Of a DNA stretch of 64,000 bases, positions 18,037 to 25,808 are shown piece after piece. The notes under the pieces are model-generated. The model searched no databases. It was not told where the DNA came from and saw nothing but the letters and a program-made list of their open reading frames with translations. The translations under genes were made by a program, and so were the position numbers. Position 1 is the first letter of the stretch. Every line of letters starts with the position of its first letter. This DNA is from DATJLY01 sp035604615 (GTDB lineage: Bacteria > Pseudomonadota > Alphaproteobacteria > ATCC43930 > CGMCC-115725). The DNA is taken from assembly GCA_035604615.1 (NCBI GenBank), contig DATNID010000068.1, positions 1 through 64,000 on the forward strand, given 5' to 3'.

Positions 18037-18056
18037 GAAAGCGCGGCCTTCCCGCG

Positions 18057-18332
18057 ATGCACCCCGGCGAGCTGTTGCGCGAAGACATTGTTACGGCGCT
18101 CGGCCGCACGCGCGCCGAGATTGCGCGGCTTCTCGGCGTCTCGCGCCAGACCTTGCATGCGATCCTCACCGAGCGGGCGCCCGTGACGCCGGAGATGGCG
18201 CTGCGTTTGGGCAAGCTGTGCGGGAACGGACCGGATTTATGGCTCGCGCTCCAGACGCGCCACGACCTTGAACGGCTGGCCAAGGCGAAGCGCGCGGAGA
18301 TCGCCGCGATTCCGACGCTCGCGGCGGAGTGA
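18057..18332 (+). CDS. HigA-family antitoxin-like HTH protein (solitary)
   Basis: A small XRE-type DNA-binding protein of the HigA family (91 residues from ATG 18057). It begins with the family-typical MHPGELLREDIV, then the helix-turn-helix TRAEIARLLGVSRQTLHAILTERAPVTPEMALRLGKLCGNGPDLWLALQ. Antitoxins of this type repress their operon and neutralise HigB RNase, but no higB is adjacent. An in-frame ATG at 17979 lies in the loop of the preceding palindromic repeat and would add 26 residues translated from the repeat arm (MAKRDVPHPERSEAKSKG...). The inner start has only a weak ribosome site, whereas the repeat start has GAGG 11 bases upstream, so either is possible. Confidence 0.82.
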   Translation: MHPGELLREDIVTALGRTRAEIARLLGVSRQTLHAILTERAPVTPEMALRLGKLCGNGPDLWLALQTRHDLERLAKAKRAEIAAIPTLAAE

Positions 18333-18385
18333 ACTTACCGCCGCCCCTCGATTGACCCTCCCCTTGGCCGTGATAGAGTCGCGCC

Positions 18386-19573
18386 ATGGACACGACCCAG
18401 ACGACCATCCCCGAGCCGCAAGAACTCGTCCGCCGCGCCCGCGACATGGTTCCGCGCCTCGCCCAGCGCGCCCCCCAGGCCGAAGCGGCGCGCTCGCTGC
18501 CCAAGGAAACCATCGCCGAGATGCACGAGGCCGGCTTCTTCCGCATCCTCCAGCCCAAGCGCTGGGGCGGCTACGAGATGCATCCGGGCGTCTATTACGA
18601 CGTGCTGATGACCTTGGCCGAGGGCTGCTTCTCGACCGCGTGGGTCTATGGCGTGGTGGGGCTCCATCCCTGGCTGCTCGCGATCTATGACGACCGCGCG
18701 GCGCAGGAGGTGTGGGGCAAGGACCAGCGCACGCTGATCTCGTCGTCGCTGATGCCCGGCGCCCAGGCGATCCCGGTGAAGGACGGGTTCCAGATCAAGG
18801 GCCGTTGGATGTATTCGAGCGGCTGCGACCATTGCGACTGGGCCTTCCTCGGTGGCGTGGTGCCGTCGGCCGATCCGGCGGCTTTCGACTGGCGCTTCTT
18901 CCTGGTGCCGCGCAAGGACTACCAGATCGTCGATACCTGGCACGTCTCGGGCCTCAAGGCGACCGGCAGCCAGGACATCGTCATCAAGGACGCCTTCGTG
19001 CCCGCCTATCGCGCCCACGCGGTCGCGACGATGTACCAATGCCAAGGGCCGGGCCAGGCGGTGAACACCTCCGCGCTCTATCGTATTCCGGCGGCGCAGA
19101 TCCTCTATCTCGGCGTCGCCTGCGGCGCGATCGGCGCGCTCCAGGGCATGATCGAGCTCTACCGCGCCTATGCCTCGAAGCGCGAGACGCCGCGCGGCAA
19201 GACGTCCGAGGACGCGCACGCGCAAATGGCCTGCGCCGAGGCGGCCGCAACGGTCGAGGAGCTGAAGCTGGTCCTGCACCACAATCTCGACCAGCTCGTG
19301 GCCGGGGCCGAGCGGCGCGAGGTGCCGGCGATGGCGGACCGGCTCAAATACAAGTTCCACTCGGCCTGGGGCGTCGAGCGCTGCGGCCAGGCGGCGACCA
19401 AGCTGTTCAAGGCCTCGGGCGCGCACGCGATCCGCACCGATCTGCCGTTCGGCCGCATCCTCGCCGACATCAATGCCGGGCGGCAGCACGTCTCGAACCA
19501 GCCCGAGCATTTCGGCCGCTCCTGGGGCGGCATGCTGCTGGGCGGGCCGGCGCCGACGGAAATCCTGATCTGA
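18386..19573 (+). CDS. Acyl-CoA dehydrogenase-fold flavin monooxygenase (HsaA-like group D)
   Basis: A 395-residue protein with the acyl-CoA dehydrogenase fold. The sequence is closer to reduced-flavin-dependent group D monooxygenases (HsaA, HpaB-type) than to true dehydrogenases: RSLPKETIAEMHEAGFFRILQPKRWGGYE, LAEGCFSTAWVYGVVGLHPW, and IKGRWMYSSGCDHCDWAFLGG. The catalytic Glu of acyl-CoA dehydrogenases is not evident. The C-terminal DINAGRQHVSNQPEHFGRSWGG is typical of this group. It probably hydroxylates a phenolic or heterocyclic ring using FMNH2 from a separate reductase. Its stop overlaps the ATG of the aldo/keto reductase (TGATG), so the two are translationally coupled. Confidence 0.8.
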   Translation: MDTTQTTIPEPQELVRRARDMVPRLAQRAPQAEAARSLPKETIAEMHEAGFFRILQPKRWGGYEMHPGVYYDVLMTLAEGCFSTAWVYGVVGLHPWLLAIYDDRAAQEVWGKDQRTLISSSLMPGAQAIPVKDGFQIKGRWMYSSGCDHCDWAFLGGVVPSADPAAFDWRFFLVPRKDYQIVDTWHVSGLKATGSQDIVIKDAFVPAYRAHAVATMYQCQGPGQAVNTSALYRIPAAQILYLGVACGAIGALQGMIELYRAYASKRETPRGKTSEDAHAQMACAEAAATVEELKLVLHHNLDQLVAGAERREVPAMADRLKYKFHSAWGVERCGQAATKLFKASGAHAIRTDLPFGRILADINAGRQHVSNQPEHFGRSWGGMLLGGPAPTEILI

Positions 19574-20400
19574 TGGCAACGCTGGCGACGATCGCCATCG
19601 GCGGCGATCTCGTCGTCGACCGGATGGGGTTCGGGGCGCTCCACATCGTGGGCGCGGGCGCCTCGAGCTTCGGCGCGCCCAAGGACCGCGGCGAAGCGGC
19701 GGCGCTGCTGCGCCACGTGGTGGAGCGCGGGGTGCGCCTCATCGACACCGCCGATTCCTATGGCCCGCATATCAGCGAGACCTTGATCGCCGAGGCGCTC
19801 CATCCCTATCCCAAGGGCGTCGTCATCGCCACCAAAGGCGGGCTGCTGCGGCCAAGCGCGGGGCGCTGGGACGCCGATTGCCGGCCGGCGCATCTCGTCG
19901 CCGCCTGCGAGGCGAGCTTGAAGCGCCTGAAGCTCGAGCGCATCGACCTCTATCAGCTCCACACCGTCGATCCCAAGGTGCCGCTCGAGGACTCGGTCGG
20001 CGCGCTGGTCGGGCTGCAGCGCCAGGGCAAGATCCGCCATATCGGTCTATCCAACGTCGACAAGCGCCAACTCGCCCGCGCGCGCAAGACCGCGACCATC
20101 GTCTCGGTGCAGAACCACTACAATCTCGCCGACCGCTCGTCGGACGATATGATCGACGCGTGCGCGGCGGACGGGCTCGCCTTCCTGCCGTGGTATCCGC
20201 TGCATGGGCGCAGCGGGCGCGGCATCGACGCGATCGCCAAGCGCCACAAGACGACGACGGCGCAGGTGGCGCTCGCCTGGCTGCTGCGCCGCTCGCCCGC
20301 GGTCTTGCCCATTCCCGGCACCTCGTCGCGCGCGCATTTCGACGAGAACTGGGCCGCGCGCGACCTCGCCTTGAGCGAAGACGAAATTACCGCGCTCTAA
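19573..20400 (+). CDS. Aldo/keto reductase
   Basis: A 275-residue NADPH-dependent aldo/keto reductase. Catalytic residues of the TIM barrel are visible: Asp and Tyr in LIDTADSYGPHISE, Lys in VVIATKGG and His in YQLHTVDPKVPLE, plus the NADP-binding tail PIPGTSSRAHFDENW. It probably reduces an aldehyde or ketone intermediate produced by the coupled monooxygenase. Start and preceding stop overlap (TGATG at 19571-19575). Palindromic repeat copy B follows five bases after the stop and may end the transcript. Confidence 0.9.
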   Translation: MATLATIAIGGDLVVDRMGFGALHIVGAGASSFGAPKDRGEAAALLRHVVERGVRLIDTADSYGPHISETLIAEALHPYPKGVVIATKGGLLRPSAGRWDADCRPAHLVAACEASLKRLKLERIDLYQLHTVDPKVPLEDSVGALVGLQRQGKIRHIGLSNVDKRQLARARKTATIVSVQNHYNLADRSSDDMIDACAADGLAFLPWYPLHGRSGRGIDAIAKRHKTTTAQVALAWLLRRSPAVLPIPGTSSRAHFDENWAARDLALSEDEITAL

Positions 20401-20404
20401 TTCG

Positions 20405-20502
20405 GTGCGCCCATTCGACTACGCTTCGCTCCGCTCAGGGTGAGGACCGTTCTTTGTGCCACAAAGAATGTCCCTCATCCTGAGCGAAGTCGAAGGACGC
20501 AC
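20405..20502 (-). repeat. Palindromic repeat, copy B, between convergent genes
   Basis: GTGCGCCC.TTCGACTACGC... to GGGTGAGG (20405-20445) pairs with CCTCATCCTGAGCGAAGTCGAAGGACGCAC (20473-20502). Read on the minus strand the loop has GATGAGG, ten bases, then GTGGCACAAAGAAC, the same layout as the ATG-containing loops of copies A and C. It separates the convergent aldo/keto reductase and alpha/beta hydrolase genes and could act as a bidirectional hairpin. Confidence 0.85.
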
Positions 20503-20526
20503 AGCGATCGTGCAGCGGATTTCGCT

Positions 20527-21327
20527 CTAGCGTCGCTGCGCCGCAAGCCAACCCATCATGATGCGGTTGAAGGCTTCGGGCGTCTCGACGTTGGGGAAGT
20601 GCTGCACGTCGGGAATTTCCTCGCCGCGCGCGCCGGGGATGAGCGACACGATGCGCCGATTGCCCTCGGGCGGCGTGCCCGGGTCCTTGGCGCCCCACAC
20701 CACGAGCGTCGGCAGGTTGATCTGCGGCAGGCGCGCCGAATAGTCGAAATTCGCCAGCGCCGCAACGCAGCCGCAGAACCCCGCCGGCGTGGTGGCGAGG
20801 ATGGTGTCGCGGATCTGCTTGAAGCGCGCCGGGTTCTTCACCTTCATCGCCGGCGTGAACCAGCGCTCGAGCGTGCCGTCGGTCACGGGCTCGAGCGAGT
20901 TCGCCTTCTTGACCGCGGCGACGCGCGGCGGCCATATCGTCTCGGCCCCGGGCGGCGAGGCGCAACTCGTATCGCACAACAGCAGCGACTTGAGCCGGTG
21001 CCCGTGCCGGAGCGCCAGCCCGTGCCCGAACATGCCGCCGATCGAGAGCCCCATGTAATGGACGCCCGACAGCCCCAGCGCCTCCAGCACCGCGGCGGTG
21101 TCGTCGGCGAGCTGGTCCATGGTGTAGTCGCCCGGCACCGGATCGCTGCCGCCGTGGCCGCGCATGTCGATGCGCAGCACGCGCCAGCCGGCATTGAGGA
21201 GCGGCGCCATCTGCTCCCCCCACATGCCGCTGTCGGAGGCGAGCGAATGAGTGACGCACAAGACCGGCCCGGTGTCGGGCCCGGCGATGTCGTAATAGAT
21301 TCGGCGACCGGAAAGCGGCAGCAGCAT
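20527..21327 (-). CDS. Alpha/beta hydrolase, 3-oxoadipate enol-lactonase-like
   Basis: A 266-residue alpha/beta hydrolase resembling PcaD-type enol-lactonases. Features are the oxyanion region VTHSLASDSGMW, the RIDMRGHGGSD motif, nucleophile Ser in GLSIGGM (about residue 94), acid Asp in VVWGAKDPGTPPE and a catalytic His in VQHFPNVE. PcaD hydrolyses 3-oxoadipate enol-lactone in the beta-ketoadipate pathway, but no other pca gene is nearby, so a different lactone or ester in the local catabolic set is equally likely. It is the first of the minus-strand genes read leftward from about 24 kb. Confidence 0.82.
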   Translation of the reverse strand: MLLPLSGRRIYYDIAGPDTGPVLCVTHSLASDSGMWGEQMAPLLNAGWRVLRIDMRGHGGSDPVPGDYTMDQLADDTAAVLEALGLSGVHYMGLSIGGMFGHGLALRHGHRLKSLLLCDTSCASPPGAETIWPPRVAAVKKANSLEPVTDGTLERWFTPAMKVKNPARFKQIRDTILATTPAGFCGCVAALANFDYSARLPQINLPTLVVWGAKDPGTPPEGNRRIVSLIPGARGEEIPDVQHFPNVETPEAFNRIMMGWLAAQRR

Positions 21328-21358
21328 CGTTTCCTCCCTCGCGTTTCCCGCACTCTAG

Positions 21359-22378
21359 CTATGGCTTGGCGACGACGTCGAGGCGCTTGGCCGCGTCCTT
21401 GACCAGGCTCAGATCGGCGTATTGCTTCACGTCGACATCCGATTTGAGGAACCCGAGCTCGCGCTGCGTCTCGATGTTGGCCTGGAGAATGTCGAGATTG
21501 GGCAGCGCGTTCGGGTCGCGGTAATAGTCGTTCTCGGTGAAGAGCCAGCCGGCATAGAGCTCGGGCTTCTGCTTGGTCAGGTCGGCGACCAGCTTCACCG
21601 CCTCGTCGCGGTGCGCCGGATCGACTAGGTAGCGCAACGCCCGGACGTAATCCTCCATGAAGTCCACCATGGCCGCGCGATGCTCGGCGATGAAGCCCGC
21701 CCGCGACACGCGCATGATCATCTGAGTCGGCCCCATCCCGTCCTTCTGGGTGAAGAGCGTGCGCGCGAAGGACGTGAGGTCGGGGTCGAAATCGAACGGC
21801 GAGGCGGCGGCGATGAGATCGACCTTGCCGTCGCGCAGCATCGCCTTCATGTCGGGAAAACGCACCTCGATGATGGTGACGTCGCGCTTGTCCTGCATCT
21901 TGTGTTTGGCCAGCATGGCGCGCACCGACATGTCGATGGCGCTGCCCGCCTCGTTGGTGGCCAGCACCTTGCCCCTCAGATCCTCGACGGTGCGGAACGG
22001 CGCGTCCTTGCGCACCATCAGGTCGTTGGTGTGATAGGCGCCGACGCCGTCGGCGAAGGAATCGCCGATGATGCGCAAATCCTTCATGCCCGCGTTCTCG
22101 ACCGCGATGGCGAAGGTCGAATAGGCGATCGCCGCGCAGTCGAGCTCGCCCGCAGCGAGCCCGGTCACGATCGACGACGTGCCGGCGAAATGGATAAGGT
22201 CCGGCACGTAGGACTTGCCCGCATGCGGCGCGAGGCCGGGCTCGGCGAACATGATCGGCGCCAGGTCGGACGGCACCACCACCCAGCCGATGCGGAGATG
22301 CACGGGCTCCGCCGCGCCCGCCGCCTGCATCGCGGCCGCGAGCACGGCGGCGGCGAGTATGGTCCTCATCACGCGCAT
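21359..22378 (-). CDS. ABC transporter substrate-binding protein (nitrate/sulfonate type)
   Basis: A 339-residue periplasmic binding protein with signal peptide ILAAAVLAAAMQAAGAAE. The core VHLRIGWVVVPSDLAPIMF, ELDCAAIAYSTFAIAVENAG and LRGKVLATNEAGSAIDMSVRAML is typical of the NMT1/SsuA superfamily. The gene sits directly downstream of the FAD monooxygenase on the same strand (16 bases), which suggests it supplies that enzyme's substrate, but no permease or ATPase accompanies it. The ATG at 22378 has GGAGG upstream and is preferred to longer forms that overlap the monooxygenase. Confidence 0.88.
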   Translation of the reverse strand: MRVMRTILAAAVLAAAMQAAGAAEPVHLRIGWVVVPSDLAPIMFAEPGLAPHAGKSYVPDLIHFAGTSSIVTGLAAGELDCAAIAYSTFAIAVENAGMKDLRIIGDSFADGVGAYHTNDLMVRKDAPFRTVEDLRGKVLATNEAGSAIDMSVRAMLAKHKMQDKRDVTIIEVRFPDMKAMLRDGKVDLIAAASPFDFDPDLTSFARTLFTQKDGMGPTQMIMRVSRAGFIAEHRAAMVDFMEDYVRALRYLVDPAHRDEAVKLVADLTKQKPELYAGWLFTENDYYRDPNALPNLDILQANIETQRELGFLKSDVDVKQYADLSLVKDAAKRLDVVAKP

Positions 22379-22394
22379 TTTTTCCTCCTTTTCT

Positions 22395-24008
22395 TCACGC
22401 GCCGCGGACCGTGTCGACGATGCGCGCGGGATCGGGCGGCGGTCGGTCGCCGCGCCACGCGACGTGGCCGTCGGGCCGCACCAGCACGAGGGCGCGCCCG
22501 TAAAGCTCGGCAGCGCCGCGATGGTCGAGATCGACGCGGGAGCACGGCATGCCGGCGGCGGCGGCGGCACGTTCGAGCGGCGCCGTCTCGGCCGTCGGAT
22601 CGAACCGCACCAGCACGAACCCGCGGCCATAGAGATCGAGCGTCGATTTCCCTTCGGCGAGCCACACATGCGGCGCGCGATGGCCCGGCCGCGCCGTCTG
22701 CTCGTAGGTCTGGACCGTGTCGGGCGGCTCGGGCGTGCCGTCCGGCACGACGATCGGCGAGCCCTCGTAGCGGTAGCCCAGATGGATGCCGAGGGTGAAC
22801 CATTCGTGCCGCATGGTCTCGCTGAACTTCGCTCCGAACGCGGCGCGGGCCGCGTCGCCGGCGGGACCCGGCTCGAACGCCTCCTGGCGCAGCCGGTCAT
22901 TGCGCGGCGACAGCATGCGGCGCAGATTGGCGCTGGCCTCGCGCACGTTGCGGATGGCGACGGGGCGGCGCTCGATCTCGTAGGAGCGCGCGAGGCCCGC
23001 CCCGCCCCAGCCGCCCAGCATCGCCTCGAGCTTCCAGCCGAGATCGACCGCGTCCTGGATGCCCATGTTCATGCCGAAGCCGCCGGTCGGCGAGGTGAGA
23101 TGCGCGGCGTCGCCGGCGATGAAGACGCGGCCCGCGCCATAGCGGTCCGCCACCAGCTCGCGCCTGATCCACGGCACGATGGTCAGGAGCTCGAAGTCGA
23201 ACGGTTTTCCCACCGCCTTGACGATGAGCGCGCGGACCTCGTCCTCGTCGTAGGTGCGCTTCACCTCGTCGCCGACGATCGAGAAGCGGAACCGGTCGTT
23301 ACCGTTGATCGCGACGACGGTGGCGTATGTCCCCTCGGGACCGATGCAGATATAGCGGTAGGCCTGGCCCTTGCCGTGGAGATCGAGGAAATTCGCGCAG
23401 CGGAAGATCGCGTTGGTGGTGTATGTCAGGACCGGGTTGCCCGACATCTCGATGCCGAGCCCCAGGCGCACCGCGCTCGCCGCGCCGTCGCAGCCGACCA
23501 GGTAATCCGCTTCGATGGTCTCGCGCGTGCCGTCGCGCGGATCGGCGACCGTGGCGGTGACGCGCGCGCCGTCGTCCGCGCACGAAACAAGCTCGCAGTG
23601 ATAGCGCAGGCCGACATGCGGGAAGGAGCGGGCGAAGCGCTGCAGCACCGGGTCGAACATGTCCTGCGGGCAGCGCTCGCGATGCTGCGGGCTCTGCGGC
23701 GGCGGCTTGTCGGCCGCCATGCCCGGGAAGCGATCGCGCCCGAACTCCCAGCCCGTCACCGACGAGACATAGACATTGTCCTGGAGATAGTCGCGCGGAT
23801 AGGGCGTCGCCTCGACCCAGGGGACGATGCCCCAGCGGCGGCAGAACTCCATCGTGCGCACGCCGACGAGGTCCATCTTGGGCTGGTAGATCGAGCCGTC
23901 GCCTTTCTCGATGACGAGGCAGGAAATGCCGCGCCAGCCCAGCTCGCCCGCGAGCGCCAAGCCCACCGGCCCGGCGCCCACGATCAGCACCGGCGTTTTC
24001 GTTGTCAT
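22395..24008 (-). CDS. FAD-dependent aromatic monooxygenase (phenol hydroxylase/TfdB-like)
   Basis: A 537-residue class A flavoprotein hydroxylase. The N-terminal dinucleotide-binding VLIVGAGPVGLALAGELGWRG, the central DG motif YLVGCDGAASAVR and the FAD ribityl motif GRVFIAGDAAHLTSPTGGFGMN (about residue 300) are all present. A thioredoxin-like C-terminal domain follows (LDLYGRGFVLVRFDP...). This layout matches PheA/TfdB/MhpA enzymes that ortho-hydroxylate phenols with NAD(P)H and O2. The start ATG at 24008 directly precedes the FAD fold; an upstream-open frame is only antisense to the next gene. It is in tandem with the binding protein at 21359. Confidence 0.9.
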   Translation of the reverse strand: MTTKTPVLIVGAGPVGLALAGELGWRGISCLVIEKGDGSIYQPKMDLVGVRTMEFCRRWGIVPWVEATPYPRDYLQDNVYVSSVTGWEFGRDRFPGMAADKPPPQSPQHRERCPQDMFDPVLQRFARSFPHVGLRYHCELVSCADDGARVTATVADPRDGTRETIEADYLVGCDGAASAVRLGLGIEMSGNPVLTYTTNAIFRCANFLDLHGKGQAYRYICIGPEGTYATVVAINGNDRFRFSIVGDEVKRTYDEDEVRALIVKAVGKPFDFELLTIVPWIRRELVADRYGAGRVFIAGDAAHLTSPTGGFGMNMGIQDAVDLGWKLEAMLGGWGGAGLARSYEIERRPVAIRNVREASANLRRMLSPRNDRLRQEAFEPGPAGDAARAAFGAKFSETMRHEWFTLGIHLGYRYEGSPIVVPDGTPEPPDTVQTYEQTARPGHRAPHVWLAEGKSTLDLYGRGFVLVRFDPTAETAPLERAAAAAGMPCSRVDLDHRGAAELYGRALVLVRPDGHVAWRGDRPPPDPARIVDTVRGA

Positions 24009-24056
24009 GGTTGCAAGCCGATTGTCGGCATCGGAGGGGTAGCCTAAGGTCGTTCC

Positions 24057-24923
24057 ATGAGCGAGCTCAACAAAGCACTGCGGCGCGCCTTGCACAAGGG
24101 CGCGGGCGCGATCGTGCCGGGCGCGTCGAACGCGCTGGCGGCGCGGATGATCGAGCGTTTGGGGTTCGAGGCGGTCTATGTCACCGGCGCCGGAGTCGCC
24201 AATTCCTTCCTCGGCGCGCCCGACATCGGGCTTTTGACCGTGACCGAGCTGGCGGACCACGTCGCGGCGATGCGCGCGTGCATATCCTTGCCGCTGATCG
24301 TCGACGCCGACACCGGATTCGGCAACGCGGTCAATGTCGCGCGCACGGTCAAGGTGCTGGAGCGTGCCGGCGCCAATGCCATCCAGCTCGAGGACCAGGA
24401 ATTCCCCAAGCGCTGCGGCCATTTCGCCGGCAAGAGCGTGATTGCGGCGCGCGAGATGGCGGGCAAGGTCAGGGCCGCCGTCGATGCCCGCGCCGACCCG
24501 GATTTCCTGGTCATTGCGCGCACCGACGCGATCGCTTGCAACGGGCTCGAGGACGCGCTGGAACGCGCGCAGCTTTACATCGGGGCCGGCGCCGACCTCA
24601 CTTTCGTCGAGGCGCCGCGCACGAATGCCGACATGGCGCGCATCCCCGAAGCGCTGGCGGTGCCGCAGGTCGCGAATATCGTCGCCGGCGGCCTGACGCC
24701 GATGCTGCCGCGCGCCGAGCTGCAGCGCATGGGCTTTGCGCTGGTGCTCTATGCCAACGCCGCGCTGCAGGCGGCGATGCTGGCGATGAAGGAGGTGCTG
24801 GAGCATCTCCGCGACCGCGGCTCGCTTGACGGCGCCGCGCACCTCCTCATGGAATTCGGCGAGCGCCAGGACATCGTCGGCAAGCCGGACTACGACGCGC
24901 TCGAGCGGCGCTACGCAGAGTAG
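24057..24923 (+). CDS. Isocitrate lyase/PEP mutase-family enzyme
   Basis: A 288-residue TIM-barrel enzyme of the isocitrate lyase/phosphoenolpyruvate mutase superfamily. Motifs are the metal-binding PLIVDADTGFGNAVNVARTV and the mobile-loop active-site KRCGH (about residue 119), whose Cys marks lyases rather than PEP mutases. ARTDA and LTFVEAPRT are further family motifs. Candidates are 2-methylisocitrate lyase, 2,3-dimethylmalate lyase or oxaloacetate decarboxylase; the dimethylmalate lyase type occurs in nicotinate catabolism. The gene diverges from the FAD monooxygenase, sharing a 48-bp intergenic region. Confidence 0.85.
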   Translation: MSELNKALRRALHKGAGAIVPGASNALAARMIERLGFEAVYVTGAGVANSFLGAPDIGLLTVTELADHVAAMRACISLPLIVDADTGFGNAVNVARTVKVLERAGANAIQLEDQEFPKRCGHFAGKSVIAAREMAGKVRAAVDARADPDFLVIARTDAIACNGLEDALERAQLYIGAGADLTFVEAPRTNADMARIPEALAVPQVANIVAGGLTPMLPRAELQRMGFALVLYANAALQAAMLAMKEVLEHLRDRGSLDGAAHLLMEFGERQDIVGKPDYDALERRYAE

Positions 24924-24937
24924 CCATCGCCACAGCC

Positions 24938-25007
24938 GTCATTGCGAGGAGGCCGGCAGGCCGACGCGGCAATCTCCGGGAGATTGCGTCGCTCCGCTCG
25001 CAATGAC
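24938..25007. repeat. REP-like palindromic element
   Basis: Outer arms GTCATTGCGAG (24938-24948) and CTCGCAATGAC (24997-25007) enclose a second hairpin, GCAATCTC-CGG-GAGATTGC (24969-24987). This nested palindrome is a well-known type of extragenic repeat in alphaproteobacteria. It sits between the convergent genes ending at 24923 and 25045. Confidence 0.85.
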
Positions 25008-25044
25008 AGCGAAAGTGTACATGCGCAGTCCTGGCGTCGAGATT

Positions 25045-25749
25045 CTAAACGCCGAGATGGCGGTGCTGCAGCTCGACGTCGGCGGCGAGCGCCTCGGACG
25101 AGCCTTGCCACACGATCTGGCCCTTTTCGAGCACGTAATGGCGATCGGCGATGCGGGTCAAGGCGGCGACGTTCTTGTCGATCACCAGGATCGACTGCCG
25201 CGCCGCCTTCAAGGTGGCGAGCGCGCGCCAGATATCAGCGCGCACCAGCGGCGCCAGGCCCTCGGTCGCCTCGTCGAGGATCAGGAGCCGCGGATTGGTC
25301 ATCAGCGCGCGGCCGATCGCCACCATCTGCTGCTCGCCGCCGGACAGGAGCCCGCCGAAACTGTCGAGCCGCTCGGCCAGCGCCGGGAACAGCTCGAGCA
25401 CGCGCTCGAAGGTCCAGCGCCGCTCGCCGCCGCTGCGGTTGGCGGCCGTCGCGATCAGGTTCTCGCGCACCGTGAGGTTGGGAAAGACCTGCCGCCCTTC
25501 CGGCACCAGGCCGAGGCCCAGTTGCGCGATGCGATAGGAGGGCAGGCCGTGGATCGGCACGCCCTCGAACCGGATCGCGCCGCCCGACGGCGGCACGATC
25601 CCCATCACCGCGCCGACCGTGGTGGTCTTGCCCATGCCGTTGCGGCCGAGCAAGGTCACTACCTCGCCCGCGTCGATCGCGAACGAGATGCCGAACAGCA
25701 CCTGGCTCTCGCCGTAACACGCGGCGAGCCCCTCGACCTCGAGCATCAT
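25045..25749 (-). CDS. livF: Branched-chain amino-acid-type ABC transporter ATP-binding protein LivF
   Basis: A 234-residue ABC ATPase of the LivF subfamily. It has Walker A LGRNGMGKTTTV (about 34-45), signature LSGGEQQMVAIGRAL, Walker B LLILDEATEGLAP and the short LivF-type C-terminus. LivF normally works with LivG, LivH, LivM and a binding protein to import branched-chain amino acids or aromatic and other carboxylates. None of those partners is next to it, so it is an orphan or serves a transporter encoded elsewhere. It diverges from the FAD monooxygenase at 25809, suggesting shared regulation with catabolic genes. Confidence 0.88.
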   Translation of the reverse strand: MMLEVEGLAACYGESQVLFGISFAIDAGEVVTLLGRNGMGKTTTVGAVMGIVPPSGGAIRFEGVPIHGLPSYRIAQLGLGLVPEGRQVFPNLTVRENLIATAANRSGGERRWTFERVLELFPALAERLDSFGGLLSGGEQQMVAIGRALMTNPRLLILDEATEGLAPLVRADIWRALATLKAARQSILVIDKNVAALTRIADRHYVLEKGQIVWQGSSEALAADVELQHRHLGV

Positions 25750-25808
25750 GGCGGCATGATAGGGCCGAGCGTGCTAGAACTCACGCACATGACCGGAGCC
25801 AGCAAGAT

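Noticed and set aside
17913..18056. Start of the HigA-like gene at 17913
   Set aside because: The frame is open there, but it reads through both arms of the repeat; the ATG at 18057 or the loop ATG at 17979 is more plausible.
24009..24842. Long N-terminal extension of the FAD monooxygenase frame
   Set aside because: The extension is antisense to the isocitrate-lyase-family gene, and the FAD-binding fold begins exactly at the ATG at 24008.
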